64,000 bases of DNA from Xanthomonas sp. Leaf131 (GCF_001423495.1 NZ_LMOG01000018.1:440125-504124); one strand, 5' to 3'. Positions 45,478 to 55,205 are shown, counted from the stretch's first letter. A program made the numbers and translations. Notes: generated by a model not told the origin, from the sequence alone.

Positions 45478-45775
45478 ATGCGCAAGAGCAAGTTCACCGC
45501 GAGCCAGATTGTCGCCGCGCTGAAGCAGGTCGAGTGAGGCCGCAAGGTCAAAGATGTGTGCCGTGGGCTAGGCATTTCCGATGCGAAGTACTACGTCTGA
45601 AGGTCCAAGTACGGCGGCATGGAGGCCGCTGACGTGCAACACCTTCGCGACCTGGAGACCGAGCACAGCAAGCTCATCCGCCGTCGCGGGCATGTGTGGA
45701 ATCACAAGAGGGTCTGGCGTGTGTATTGCCTGATGAAGCTCAATCAGTGTCGCGGTGCCCATGGAGGGTAAGGAG
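45478..45775 (+). pseudogene. Degenerate IS3-family (IS407-like) transposase remnant
   Basis: OrfA is recognisable as MRKSKFTASQIVAALKQVE, stop, GRKVKDVCRGLGISDAKYYV, stop, [19 protein letters not shown]. Both stops are TGA in frame; the second replaces a Trp codon of the family. After about 80 codons it jumps to an orfB fragment [20 protein letters not shown], so an internal deletion has removed the rest. No intact terminal repeats are seen. Not functional. Confidence 0.85.
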
Positions 45776-46019
45776 CAGTTGCGGGATGCCAGCCTGGTTG
45801 AGGTGCAGCAGCAGTGGCGTCCGCCGACTGTGCATGCGCCACTGCTTTTTCAACATGGGGTCCGGGCTGAGAGACGCCCTTGCCTATCCTCGATAGAAAC
45901 GCCCAACTACCCTGCCCTTGCCAGTCCGCTTCCAGCCAAAGGCGGCCATGCCAAACGGCACGTTACGCAGGCACTTACCCTGCCTATAGTGCCGTTCGCA
46001 CCCTCAAGCACTGCCCATC
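45776..46019. other. Intergenic remnant between IS3 debris and the S41-like gene
   Basis: About 240 bases hold no recognisable gene. The stretch near 45857-45885 (GGGG...CTGAGA...CCCT) superficially resembles the start of a TPP riboswitch but lacks the rest. Confidence 0.4.
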
Positions 46020-47483
46020 ATGAAGACACTGACGCTCGCCGCTGTGCTTGCCGTATCACTTTTTGGCCCAACGGCAGTGGCAGGCGACTTTGCCAGTTCA
46101 TTGCGCAGCGTCTACCCGTCGCTTAGCTATGTCGAGCACTATCGCGATGCGTATCCGCAAGATGTCGTGGGATCTACTGCGGCCTGGCAGGACAATGCGT
46201 TAAAGCAGGGCGTTAGTACGCCCGCCGCCGTGACGCAGCTATTGACCGGCTTGGCCGACCAGCACGTCGCGTTGTCCGGACCGAAGGCCGGGAAGACCGA
46301 GACGCTTGGCGTTCTCTTCCGGACTTCGAGCGACGGGCAGATGGTTGTCTGGCGCATCCTCGATCCGGCTGTGACGTCACTGAGCATCGGCGACAAAGTT
46401 CTCGCGATCGATGACGTCACCACACCAGAATGGTTACGCCTTGCAGCGGCGCTGACCTTTGGCGGAAATCAGCGATCTCGCCAAGCCGAAGCTGCGCTTT
46501 CATTGGCGCTTGGTACGCCTGCGGTCCATGAAGTCGCCGGACTCGGACAATCGGTCAACCTGAGGGTGCAGTCAGGTCATGGGCCCCAGCGAAACGTAAG
46601 GATGGCCTACCAGCCGATGACCTCGGCCCTCGCTGGCAGCCTGGCCGTTGCGGTCGACAAGCCGGATTTGCCGATGGTCATGCGTGTGGGCAAGCGGCAG
46701 ATCGGTACGATCCGCATAGGTGCCTTTGCACCCCAATACGATCCCGTTTTCACGGCTGCTGCGGAGGCTGTTGAGAAGTCCTCCGTTGGCAGCGAGGAAA
46801 CCGACGCTCCCATGCTGGCCGGCTTTTGTGCGGTCACCCAGAAATTGATCGAACGCTATGACGCGCTGTCCAGCAAGACTGATTTCATCCTGATCGACTT
46901 GCGCGGCAACATGGGCGGCTTTGCGCGCGAGGTCAGGGGATTCGCCTGGGCATTGACGGGCAAAAAACCCGAGAAAACCTACGACATGGTGGTCTCCGGC
47001 CAGCCCGGAACCGTCCGCTTGCAGGAGCTGCCGGAGGATCCAGGCTGTGGCGTAGTCCGCACGCCCAAGCCCTTGCTGGTGTTGATTGATGCTGGCACGC
47101 GTTCCTCTGGCGAACTGCTCGCGACCTATCTCTGGGAGTCTGGAGCGACCGTTGTTGGCGAGCGGACCATAGGTGCTGGTGGCGGTCGCGACTCTCAAAG
47201 CAAAGGAATTCCGGTCGGCGACTCCGGCTACAACGCCTTGGTCAGCGAAGACTTTTACGTGTTCGATCCAACCAGCGAACTGCATCCTGGTGAAATCGAC
47301 GAGCAACGGCTGATCGACCGTGTCGCTGCGGATCGCTTCGCCCCGAGCCACCTGCGGCCTTACATGACGCAGGCTGTGGGTGTGCTGCCTGACATCGTGC
47401 AGCTGATTGAGGCGAGCGATCTTGAGGATGGTGGACAGCGGCTTGTCGAGCGCAGCATCGCTGGCATGCGGCCTGCGCTTTGA
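46020..47483 (+). CDS. S41-family-like peptidase, exported
   Basis: This 487-residue protein has a Sec signal (MKTLTLAAVLAVSLFGPTAVAG) and a tail-specific-protease-type C-terminal half, with FILIDLRGNMGGFAREVRG, then LLVLIDAGTRSSGELLATYLWESGATVVGERTIGAGGG. The Ser of the SSGE stretch is the candidate nucleophile. The Lys expected three to four residues after the final Gly-rich loop (GKG in CtpA-type enzymes) is missing (GAGGG), so activity may be altered or use a Tricorn-like set of residues. A PDZ-like middle part (SIGDKVLAIDDVTTPEW) is present. A second S41-like gene lies at 50535. Confidence 0.75.
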   Translation: MKTLTLAAVLAVSLFGPTAVAGDFASSLRSVYPSLSYVEHYRDAYPQDVVGSTAAWQDNALKQGVSTPAAVTQLLTGLADQHVALSGPKAGKTETLGVLFRTSSDGQMVVWRILDPAVTSLSIGDKVLAIDDVTTPEWLRLAAALTFGGNQRSRQAEAALSLALGTPAVHEVAGLGQSVNLRVQSGHGPQRNVRMAYQPMTSALAGSLAVAVDKPDLPMVMRVGKRQIGTIRIGAFAPQYDPVFTAAAEAVEKSSVGSEETDAPMLAGFCAVTQKLIERYDALSSKTDFILIDLRGNMGGFAREVRGFAWALTGKKPEKTYDMVVSGQPGTVRLQELPEDPGCGVVRTPKPLLVLIDAGTRSSGELLATYLWESGATVVGERTIGAGGGRDSQSKGIPVGDSGYNALVSEDFYVFDPTSELHPGEIDEQRLIDRVAADRFAPSHLRPYMTQAVGVLPDIVQLIEASDLEDGGQRLVERSIAGMRPAL

Positions 47484-47496
47484 ACAGCGCGCCGCC

Positions 47497-48372
47497 CTAG
47501 CCCTTCAACACCAGCGACACATCCGGGTATCTGTCGCACATGAAGTCCACGAAGGCGCGCACCTTGGGTGCGGCCAGACGCCTAGAGGTGTGCAACACCC
47601 ACAGCGCCGGCTCCACACCCGCGATCGTGCCCCACTGCACCAGTTCGCCGCGCGCCAGCTGATTCCACGCAATCGACTGCGGAAGCAGCGCCACGCCGCC
47701 GCCGGCAATCGCTGCGTCGCGGACCATCAGGAATGAGGAAAACCGCATCCTTGGAACAGGTTCCAGGATCAGGCGCCCGTCATCCAGCGCCCATGTGGTC
47801 GGCTGGAAGCTCGACATCACGACAGCGGGAACTGATGTGAGCGTTCCGCTGGTGGGCATGGCGATGCCGGGCGCAGCCACGACAACCAGCCGATCCTTGG
47901 CAAAACACCGCCCGACCAGGCTGCTGTCCGGGCTTGGGTTGATCCGGATGGCCACATCGAACTGCTCTTCCACCAGATCGACCGTGCGGTCTTCCGCCAC
48001 CACCTCAAGCGTGATTTCCGGATACGCGGCGCAGAATTCCGCGCCGATGCGGCCCATTGCCAGTTGCGAGAACAGCACCGGGGACGCCACCCGCAGGCGT
48101 CCGCGGGGTGTCGAAAGTCCCTCGCGTGCGGCGGCCATGGCCTCGGCCACCTCGCTCAACGGCACTTCGGTGCGATCCATCAGCAGCTGCCCGGCTTCGG
48201 TGAGCTTGAGGCCACGGGCGCTGCGCTCGACCAGTCGCACCCCCAGCTGCTCTTCGAGATCGGCAATGCGCCGCGACAAGGTCGCCTTCGACCTGCCGCT
48301 GGCACGGCTCGCCTTTCCCAGGCCCTGGTTCGCGGCGACCAGGGCGAAATCGATCAATGCATTCAGATCCAT
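47497..48372 (-). CDS. LysR-type transcriptional regulator
   Basis: This 291-residue regulator has the N-terminal helix-turn-helix (GKASRASGRSKATLSRRIADLEEQLGVRLVERSARGLKLTEAGQ) and the effector domain. I chose ATG 48372 (MDLNALIDFALV), the family-typical length; the frame stays open to 49095 across the divergent oxidoreductase. Its start faces the quinone oxidoreductase gene across 102 bases, so it probably controls the oxidoreductase-NmrA pair. It belongs to the AaeR/DmlR-like group by overall look. Confidence 0.9.
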   Translation of the reverse strand: MDLNALIDFALVAANQGLGKASRASGRSKATLSRRIADLEEQLGVRLVERSARGLKLTEAGQLLMDRTEVPLSEVAEAMAAAREGLSTPRGRLRVASPVLFSQLAMGRIGAEFCAAYPEITLEVVAEDRTVDLVEEQFDVAIRINPSPDSSLVGRCFAKDRLVVVAAPGIAMPTSGTLTSVPAVVMSSFQPTTWALDDGRLILEPVPRMRFSSFLMVRDAAIAGGGVALLPQSIAWNQLARGELVQWGTIAGVEPALWVLHTSRRLAAPKVRAFVDFMCDRYPDVSLVLKG

Positions 48373-48474
48373 GGTGTTCCAAATTTGAAACCAGGTATCT
48401 ATATCTTGGCGTCTTCGTATTAGCTGCGCAACGGCATAAGGTCTCGTCACCGCAACGCCAGACGAGCAACTGTC

Positions 48475-49410
48475 ATGAGCACCACGCAACGCGCTGTCCT
48501 GATCCGTGCCTACGGCGGCGCCACCGCCGCCGAAGTGGCCACCATCGCAAAACCCCTCGCAGGACACGGACAAGTGCTGGTCCGCATCCACGCTGCCGGC
48601 ATCAACGGCATCGACTGGAAAGTCCGCAGCGGTGTCATGCGCGAGGTTTTCGCGCTGCCACTTCCGCTCGTACTGGGTGCAGAACTGGCCGGTGTGGTTG
48701 AGGCGGTCGGGCCCGGGGCCACGCGTTTTCAGGTCGGTGATCGCGTCATGGGCGCAATGGGTGGGTTCGGCGCATTTGCCGAGTGCATTGCGGTGGATGA
48801 CAGCAAGCTCGCTCGCATTCCTGACGGCCTGGACGATCTTCATGCTGCCGCGATGCCGGTCGCTGCGGTCGCTGCCTGGAAGAGCCTTCACCACGCCGGG
48901 GCGCTGCATCCCGGCCAGCGCATTCTGATTCATGGCGCAGCAGGTGGGCTGGGCGGCTATGCCGTGCAGTACGCCAAGCGCGCCGGAGCAGAGGTGTTCG
49001 CAACCGCATCGACGGCGCATCTCGACTACGTGCGCAGCCTTGGCGCTGAGCATGTCATCGACTATCAGTCGCAGCGTTTTGAAGAGCTGGTGCAAGACAT
49101 CGACCTGGTCCTCGACTACGTCGGCGGGGATGTCCTGGATCGCTCGTGGCAGGTGCTCGCACCCAACGGCGTGATCGTCGCCACCACCTCGCCGGACATC
49201 CTCACCCGCACCCCGCCCGGCCGCCGCAGCCTGTGGTTCATGAACACGCCGGACGTCGCGCTGCTGGAAACGCTGGCCGCACAGGTGGCGAGCGGCGCGC
49301 TGGCATCCAGGGTCGGCGAGGTCGTCGGCTTTGCCGAGATTCCTCTGGCAATCGAACGCAATCGCACCGCGTCACGGGCCGGCAAGGTCGTGGCGGACAT
49401 GTCGCGCTGA
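48475..49410 (+). CDS. Zinc-less NADP-dependent quinone oxidoreductase (MDR superfamily)
   Basis: This 311-residue enzyme has a GroES-like N-terminal domain (VLVRIHAAGINGIDWKVRSG, LVLGAELAGVVEAVG) and a Rossmann domain with ILIHGAAGGLGGYAVQYAKRAGAEV. The zinc ligands of alcohol dehydrogenases are absent, as in QOR/zeta-crystallin proteins. It is transcribed divergently from the LysR gene and followed 31 bases later by an NmrA-like gene. Confidence 0.92.
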   Translation: MSTTQRAVLIRAYGGATAAEVATIAKPLAGHGQVLVRIHAAGINGIDWKVRSGVMREVFALPLPLVLGAELAGVVEAVGPGATRFQVGDRVMGAMGGFGAFAECIAVDDSKLARIPDGLDDLHAAAMPVAAVAAWKSLHHAGALHPGQRILIHGAAGGLGGYAVQYAKRAGAEVFATASTAHLDYVRSLGAEHVIDYQSQRFEELVQDIDLVLDYVGGDVLDRSWQVLAPNGVIVATTSPDILTRTPPGRRSLWFMNTPDVALLETLAAQVASGALASRVGEVVGFAEIPLAIERNRTASRAGKVVADMSR

Positions 49411-49441
49411 TTCACCCTTCCATCCACAACAGGAGATTCAC

Positions 49442-50311
49442 ATGAGCATTCTCGTGACCGGTGCCACCGGCACCATCGGTTCTCTCATCACCCAGGGCCT
49501 TGCCGACGCAGGCGCAGAGGTCAAGGCATTGGTTCGCCAACCGGGCAAGCGCGTTTTCCCGGCGGGTGTGACTGAAGTTGTCGCAGACCTCACCGACGTT
49601 GCATCGATGCGTGCCGCATTGTCGTCGGCGCGCACGCTATTCCTGTTGAATGCGGTCACTCCCGACGAAGTGACGCAGGCGCTGATCGCACTGAATCTGG
49701 CCAAGGAAGCAGGCATCGAACGTATCGTGTACCTGTCGGTCATCCATGCCGACAAGTTCACCAACGTGCCGCACTTCACCGGCAAGCACACGGTGGAGCG
49801 CATGATCGAAAGCCTGGATATTCCTGCAACGATTCTGCGTCCTGCGTACTTCATGCAGAACGAAGCGATGATCCAGCAGACGATTCAGGACTACGGTGTC
49901 TACCCGATGCCGATCGGCTCTGCGGGTGTGGCCATGATCGATGCGCGCGATATCGCAGACATCGCGGTCGTCGAGCTGCTGCGACGCGACCGCGCACCTG
50001 CCGCGCTCGCGCGTGTCACGCTCGAACTGGTTGGCTCACATACCGTCACAGGCAGCTCGGTTGCGAAGGTCTGGAGTGCAGCGCTTGGGCGCGAGATCGC
50101 CTACGCGGGCGATGACGTGGCTGCGTTCGAAGCGCAGATGGCCGCGTACGGCCCATCCTGGCTGGCCTACGACATGCGCCTGATGATGGCCGGCATCCAG
50201 ACATTCGGCATGCAGGCGGCCGACGGCACGGTGGAAAAACTGCAGGCCATGCTGGGGCGCCCGTTGCGCACCTATGAAGACTTCGTGCGCGAGGCGACGG
50301 CGCGGGCTTGA
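49442..50311 (+). CDS. NmrA-like / NAD(P)H-binding SDR family protein
   Basis: This 289-residue atypical short-chain dehydrogenase-like protein has the nucleotide motif VTGATGTIGSLITQGL at the N-terminus, then RIVYLSVIHADKFTNVPHFTGKHTVERMIE and ILRPAYFMQNEAM. Lack of a YxxxK motif suggests an NmrA/QOR2-like redox sensor or quinone reductase. The start follows AGGAGATTCAC. It forms an operon with the oxidoreductase upstream. Confidence 0.9.
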   Translation: MSILVTGATGTIGSLITQGLADAGAEVKALVRQPGKRVFPAGVTEVVADLTDVASMRAALSSARTLFLLNAVTPDEVTQALIALNLAKEAGIERIVYLSVIHADKFTNVPHFTGKHTVERMIESLDIPATILRPAYFMQNEAMIQQTIQDYGVYPMPIGSAGVAMIDARDIADIAVVELLRRDRAPAALARVTLELVGSHTVTGSSVAKVWSAALGREIAYAGDDVAAFEAQMAAYGPSWLAYDMRLMMAGIQTFGMQAADGTVEKLQAMLGRPLRTYEDFVREATARA

Positions 50312-50321
50312 TCGCATGCGA

Positions 50322-50355
50322 CGCAACAAGCGTGGGGATCCCCACGTTTGTTGCG
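50322..50355. repeat. 34-base near-perfect palindrome after the NmrA-like gene
   Basis: The two 17-base arms (CGCAACAAGCGTGGGGA and TCCCCACGTTTGTTGCG) are reverse complements except for one position, which would be a G-U pair in RNA. It lies 10 bases after the stop codon and has no T tract. It may act as a transcript-end hairpin, or be an insertion or repeat-element relic. Confidence 0.65.
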
Positions 50356-50534
50356 AACAAGCGTCTGCTGGACGCGTGTGTTGCGCCCAACAACCAACGC
50401 GGTCGACGACCGGACACAGCATCGGACGTCCGCGGACACTTGCGCGGGGCGAAGAACCCCAGGGAATGCAGCCTAAGCGCTTGGCATGCCGATTGCTTAG
50501 GCCCGTGTACCTTTTACAGTTAAGACGCCAAGAC

Positions 50535-52064
50535 ATGACAGTCACCATCGGTGGGCTATCGCATACTCCCCAACGGCAACGTCGTTTTCAACGCGCAATG
50601 GGAGCTAGCCTCCTTTCGATAACGCTTATGGCCGCTGCGTCTTGCCCGGCTGCCGATCAAGCACCGCCCACGCCGCTACAAGGCTGGGCCGCCATGGCGG
50701 ACAAGGACGTGGACTTTTCGCTGCAGTGGTTCAAGGACCAATCGATCCTGGCCGTGTATCCAGACCCTGCAGCGTTTGAGGCCACGATGGCCAAGGCGCG
50801 CAAACAGGCCGATGCGGACATCCAACAGGTCACCAGCTTCGAAGGCTATCGTCAAACACTCGCGCATTTCTTTTCGACCTTTAACGACGCGCATGCCTAT
50901 GTCTGGATGCAGTTGCAGGCAAAGGGGTATCAATGGCCGGGCTTTCTTGCCAGATATCAGGGCGGCCGCTTCGTCGTTGCCGGTTCGGATGGGAGCGTGG
51001 CAGATGGCTCGGAAATCACCGCCTGCGATGGGCAGCCGATGAGCGCATGGTCCCAGCGCATTGCGCTCTACGAACATATGATCCCTGAGAACATCATCCC
51101 TGGATTGGAGTCGACGCGCGCGCGAACCGCGCCGATCATGTTCCGGTACCGTAAAAGCCCGTTCCTCAAACGTCCGGAACACTGCACCATCGACGGTCGC
51201 AGCCTCAGCCTGAATTGGAAAAGCCTTCCGCAAGACGAGCTGACCAAAGTGATGTCGACGCTCAAGGCCGACCTTGGCAAGGACGTTGCAATCACGCCAT
51301 TCGGTACAGAGGGTGCGTGGATCCGGCTTGGCAATTTTTCTCCGGAAAACAAACAGCAATCCGATCAGTTCGCGGCGTTGTATAAGGCGGCTCCCTCACT
51401 GCGCGACAAGTCGGTGATCGTGTTTGACGTGCGCGGCAACGAGGGCGGCCCATACGAATGGTTTATGGGTGTGCTGCGATCGCTGTACGGCGCCGAGTAC
51501 ACGAACTACTACGCAAGAGAGCGGTTAAAGATCTCGGCCGTCTATCGGCTTACCAAAGTGTCAGTTGACGAATCGACATTTTCCCACGGCAGTGCCGGAG
51601 CCGACATGCCAGCAGATCCACCGCCGGATGGCATTCCCTACGACGAAAACAGCAAGCTCTCACAGGCAGCGATGACGCGTGGGGATAAGGTCCTGCATGC
51701 ATCGGTTAACGCAGAACAAATCCCGAAGCCAAAGCGTCAACCCATCAACCCGGTGCACGCCCGTGTGTTGGTGCTGACCGACTATGACTGCGAGAGCGCC
51801 TGTATCGGATTTGTCGACGAGCTGAAGCAGTTTCCAGGCGTGATGCAAGTGGGCACCGAAACATTTGTCGATTCGCGTACCGGTTCACCGATCACGGCAA
51901 TGCTCCCCAGCGGAAATGGCGGCATTGGCGTTCCTTACATGACCCGCGACGGTCGGCCACGCAACGACAATGTGCCGCAGAAGCCAGACATCGAGTTCGG
52001 CGGCAACATCAACGATACTGCGGCAGTGCAGGCATGGCTGATGAACATTTTGAAGAAAAGCTGA
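50535..52064 (+). CDS. S41-like peptidase, exported
   Basis: This protein of about 509 residues has a probable signal region (RRFQRAMGASLLSITLMAAASCPAADQ, possible lipobox Cys). The C-terminal half is S41-like, with VIVFDVRGNEGGPYEW and VLVLTDYDCESACIGFVDELKQFPGVMQVGTETFVDSRTGSP. The Ser of the CESAC block is the candidate nucleophile, and two Cys flank it. The layout resembles that of the protein at 46020, but the similarity is low and the usual catalytic Lys is not in the standard place. The start is ATG 50535; M at 50598 would shorten it. Confidence 0.72.
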   Translation: MTVTIGGLSHTPQRQRRFQRAMGASLLSITLMAAASCPAADQAPPTPLQGWAAMADKDVDFSLQWFKDQSILAVYPDPAAFEATMAKARKQADADIQQVTSFEGYRQTLAHFFSTFNDAHAYVWMQLQAKGYQWPGFLARYQGGRFVVAGSDGSVADGSEITACDGQPMSAWSQRIALYEHMIPENIIPGLESTRARTAPIMFRYRKSPFLKRPEHCTIDGRSLSLNWKSLPQDELTKVMSTLKADLGKDVAITPFGTEGAWIRLGNFSPENKQQSDQFAALYKAAPSLRDKSVIVFDVRGNEGGPYEWFMGVLRSLYGAEYTNYYARERLKISAVYRLTKVSVDESTFSHGSAGADMPADPPPDGIPYDENSKLSQAAMTRGDKVLHASVNAEQIPKPKRQPINPVHARVLVLTDYDCESACIGFVDELKQFPGVMQVGTETFVDSRTGSPITAMLPSGNGGIGVPYMTRDGRPRNDNVPQKPDIEFGGNINDTAAVQAWLMNILKKS

Positions 52065-52350
52065 TCAACTGGAGGCAGAGACCTGCGCGACTTGCGGCTC
52101 TTTGTCGCAAGTGACCTAAGTTGAGGTGCCGCGAACGGACCAGCGACATCAGCATTCTCACTCAGATAATCACTGCGTTGCCAGTCGGGTTTTTCCCGAC
52201 GTACGTGAACGAAAATGCAAGCTAAATGCAGCCTGGAGCGCGCGGTTCAAGTTTCCGATTTTCGCGTCGTTATCACGTTGCCGAGGCACTCACGCGGACA
52301 TCACGCGGCCTGCTAGCCGGTTCCACTTACTGGACATCAGGACGATTCGC
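52065..52350. other. Intergenic region before the chemotaxis gene
   Basis: About 286 bases with a hairpin ACTTGCG (52090-52096) with CGCAAGT (52106-52112) and loop GCTCTTTGT shortly after the protease stop, with no T tract. No clear sigma-28 promoter was found ahead of the chemotaxis gene. Confidence 0.4.
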
Positions 52351-54609
52351 ATGACTGCCTATTTGCAACGCTATAACGTCGGTCGCCGTCTCGGCGTCGC
52401 TTTTGGAATTTTGATTCTATTGTCGAGCCTGCTGGTGGCGACCGGCTTGATCACCATGGCGAACGCAAGACAGCAATTCGATTTCATCGTGCTCGATCGT
52501 ATGGCCAAGATCCAGATCGGCAACGGCATGTTGGATGCAAATTCATCGATCCTGATCGCGCTGGGCACCTATGCCATGGCCACCAGCGATGAACTCAACA
52601 ACGAGGCGCTCTCCACCATTAAGGCGCAACGTCAGCGTTACAACGAGTTGCGGGCCAAGCTGGACACATTGCCCAGCTCCGAGGAAGGTCGCAAGATTCG
52701 TGCAGAGATGGATGCGCGACGCGCCATCTCGGGAAAAATCAACGACAAGGTCATGGAGCTCGCTGCTCAAAACGACAATACGCCGGCGCAGACGTTGCTC
52801 AGCGAAAAGGCGCGCCCGGCGACGATTGCATGGCAGGACAAGATCCGCGAGCTGGTGACGCGTCAGGAAGGTCAGAGCCAGCAGGCCTATGCGGACGCAG
52901 TGGCGTCGATGAATCGCGGCAAGCTATTGATCATCTCCGGTGGCGTTGCCGTGGTGGTGATCAGCAGCCTGCTTGCCTGGCTCATCACCCGCAGCCTGAC
53001 CCAGCCGCTCGCACGTGCAACGAAGGCTGCTGAGGCCATTGCCAACGGGCAGCTGGACAACAACGTGGAAAGCGACGCCAAAGATGAAACCGGCCGCCTG
53101 CTGCGCGCCATGCGTGGCATGCAGACCCAGCTGCAATCCTTGCTCAACGCGCAGAGCGACATGGCCAAGCGCCACGACGATGGTCAGATCAGTTTCCGCA
53201 TGGACGCCACCGCGTTTCCTGGCGACTACGGCCGCATGGCCAAGGACACCAATACGCTGGTGGCCTCGCATCTGGCCGTGCAGACAAACCTGGCGCGCAT
53301 CATGGGCCGCTACGCGATCGGCGACCTCAGCGAAAGCATGGACCGCCTGCCGGGCGAGAAGGCGGTGCTGACGCAGACCATGGACGAGGTGAAGGCCAAC
53401 CTGTCTGCAATGAACCACGAGATCAAACAGCTGGCGCAATCTGCGGCCAATGGCGATTTCACCGCACGCGGCGATGCCGATCGTTTCCAATACGATTTCC
53501 ATGTGATGGTCGATAGCCTCAACCAGCTCATGGCCACGGCCGATGGCAACCTGCAGTCGCTGTCGTCGTTGCTGCAATCCATCGCCGCAGGCGACCTCAC
53601 CGCACGGATGAGCGGCGAGTTCAAGGGCGTGTTCGCGCAGATGCGCGACGACGCCAATGCCACTGCTGCACAACTTGCGGAGATTGTCGGCCGCATCCAG
53701 CACTCGGCGATCTCGATCAACTCGGCCGCCAGCGAAATCGCCGCCGGCAATCAGGATCTGTCGCAGCGTACCGAGCAACAAGCGGCCAATCTGGAAGAAA
53801 CCGCCGCCTCGATGGAAGAGCTCACCTCCACCGTGCGCCAGAATGCCGAGCACGCCCGTCAAGCCAATCAGTTGGCGATCGGTGCGGCGAGTGTGGCGTC
53901 GCAGGGCGGCGAGATCGTGAGCAAGGTGGTGGGCACCATGGCCGGGATCGAGGCCTCGTCCAAGAAGATTGCCGACATCATCTCGGTCATCGACGGGATC
54001 TCGTTCCAGACCAATATCCTGGCCTTGAACGCGGCGGTGGAAGCGGCGCGTGCCGGCGAACAAGGCCGCGGCTTTGCGGTGGTGGCATCCGAAGTCCGCA
54101 CCCTCGCCCAGCGTTCCACTGCTGCGGCGAAGGAGATCAAGAGTCTGATCGACGATTCGGTCGAGCGGGTTGCCGAAGGCTCGACGCTGGTGCATACGGC
54201 GGGCTCCACGATGGCGGAGATCGTTGCCAGCGTGCAGCGCGTGACCGACATCATGGGCGAGATTTCCGCCGCCTCGCAGGAGCAGTCGGCCGGCATCGAA
54301 CAGGTCAACACCACCGTGACGCAAATGGACGAAACCACGCAGCAAAACGCTGCGCTGGTGGAAGAGGCCACCGCCGCCGCACGCTCGATGGAAGAACAGG
54401 CTGTGCAGCTGACGCAGGCGGTGTCCGTGTTCAAGATCAGCAACGACAGCACGCGCACCCTGCGTTCGGCAACGCCGGTTGCGGCAAAGCTCAGCGAGAT
54501 TGCCGGCCGGCCTGCTGCTGTCAAAAGCCCGGTGCGCCAGGCATCTGCACCGAAACGTGCCGTGGCCGCAGGCGCCTCGCACGATGCAGGCGACTGGCAA
54601 GAGTTCTGA
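52351..54609 (+). CDS. Methyl-accepting chemotaxis protein
   Basis: This 752-residue inner-membrane chemoreceptor has TM1 at about residues 14-36, a periplasmic four-helix-bundle sensor (40-188), TM2 at about 190-213, a HAMP domain (about 214-268), and further HAMP-like segments (about 300-430). The cytoplasmic signalling tip follows, with the invariant block [40 protein letters not shown]. It ends in D-W-Q-E-F, matching the xWxxF pentapeptide that tethers CheR and CheB, so it should be a high-abundance methylated receptor. The ATG at 52351 was chosen because the upstream open frame to 52126 lacks similarity. No other che genes are nearby. The ligand is unknown. Confidence 0.95.
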   Translation: MTAYLQRYNVGRRLGVAFGILILLSSLLVATGLITMANARQQFDFIVLDRMAKIQIGNGMLDANSSILIALGTYAMATSDELNNEALSTIKAQRQRYNELRAKLDTLPSSEEGRKIRAEMDARRAISGKINDKVMELAAQNDNTPAQTLLSEKARPATIAWQDKIRELVTRQEGQSQQAYADAVASMNRGKLLIISGGVAVVVISSLLAWLITRSLTQPLARATKAAEAIANGQLDNNVESDAKDETGRLLRAMRGMQTQLQSLLNAQSDMAKRHDDGQISFRMDATAFPGDYGRMAKDTNTLVASHLAVQTNLARIMGRYAIGDLSESMDRLPGEKAVLTQTMDEVKANLSAMNHEIKQLAQSAANGDFTARGDADRFQYDFHVMVDSLNQLMATADGNLQSLSSLLQSIAAGDLTARMSGEFKGVFAQMRDDANATAAQLAEIVGRIQHSAISINSAASEIAAGNQDLSQRTEQQAANLEETAASMEELTSTVRQNAEHARQANQLAIGAASVASQGGEIVSKVVGTMAGIEASSKKIADIISVIDGISFQTNILALNAAVEAARAGEQGRGFAVVASEVRTLAQRSTAAAKEIKSLIDDSVERVAEGSTLVHTAGSTMAEIVASVQRVTDIMGEISAASQEQSAGIEQVNTTVTQMDETTQQNAALVEEATAAARSMEEQAVQLTQAVSVFKISNDSTRTLRSATPVAAKLSEIAGRPAAVKSPVRQASAPKRAVAAGASHDAGDWQEF

Positions 54610-54622
54610 TCTTGGACGCCTC

Positions 54623-54655
54623 AAACGGCCCGGCTTGTCCGGGCCGTTTTTTTTT
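54623..54655 (+). terminator. Rho-independent terminator of the chemotaxis gene
   Basis: The 11-base perfect stem AAACGGCCCGG / CCGGGCCGTTT has the loop CTTGT and is followed by more T residues. It lies 14 bases after the stop codon. Confidence 0.92.
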
Positions 54656-54849
54656 AGGGATCGCATCTGCAGAGGGCGAATGCGCCAACGCGCATCCTCT
54701 GAGGACTGTGAGCATATGCACGATGCCTTAACCCGGCCGGCCTATGCTGCGCCGGGCTGGACAGCTTGCGGCGCTCTGCTTCGCCAAGGCTCGATCGCTG
54801 CTGGCGTCCATGCCCCCGGAAGATCTAAAGACATCGCAAAGGAGATTGT

Positions 54850-55125
54850 ATGAAAAAGCTGCACGCTCTTATGGTTGTTGCTGGCTTGTTGGGTATGAGT
54901 GCGCCGGCATTTGCCGAGGTGGCCAATCTGACCAACAGCGCCGACGGCGCCAATCGCGATGCTGGCATCGCGGCAGTCAAGAAGAAATTGCAGGATGCAT
55001 GCACCGGACGTCAGGGCACGCCGGATCTGGATTCGTTCGAGGTGGTGTTCGAAAAGACCAGCAAGAATCCGGAGGTTCCCAAGCCCTATTACGTGGACGC
55101 GAAACTCAAGTGCGATCTGCCGTAA
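54850..55125 (+). CDS. Small exported hypothetical protein
   Basis: This 91-residue protein has a Sec signal (MKKLHALMVVAGLLGMSAPAFA, cleavage before EVANL). The mature part, about 69 aa, contains two Cys (DACTGRQG and LKCDLP) that could form a disulfide. The ribosome-binding site AAAGGAG is 5 bases from the ATG. I do not recognise a family. It is a single-gene unit, bounded by terminators. Confidence 0.78.
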   Translation: MKKLHALMVVAGLLGMSAPAFAEVANLTNSADGANRDAGIAAVKKKLQDACTGRQGTPDLDSFEVVFEKTSKNPEVPKPYYVDAKLKCDLP

Positions 55126-55180
55126 GGCTGACAGCGGCTGCGCCGCCATTGTGCGATTGACGGCGATAGCACCGCGATAG

Positions 55181-55205
55181 AGCCCCGCGCATGCGGGGCT
55201 TTTTG
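55181..55205 (+). terminator. Rho-independent terminator after the small exported protein gene
   Basis: The perfect 8-base stem AGCCCCGC / GCGGGGCT has the loop GCAT and is followed by TTTTTG. Confidence 0.9.

Noticed and set aside
45857..45885. TPP riboswitch-like segment (GGGG, CTGAGA, CCCT)
   Set aside because: The diagnostic second half of the THI element (CTGATCTGGATAAT-type and GCGTAGGGA) is absent, and the next gene is not thiamine-related.
47497..49095. LysR protein of 532 residues
   Set aside because: The part upstream of 48372 is antisense to the quinone oxidoreductase gene, and LysR proteins are about 300 residues.
52924..54666. Long minus-strand frame opposite the chemotaxis gene
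   Set aside because: Antisense shadow of the MCP; His/Arg-rich without a domain.
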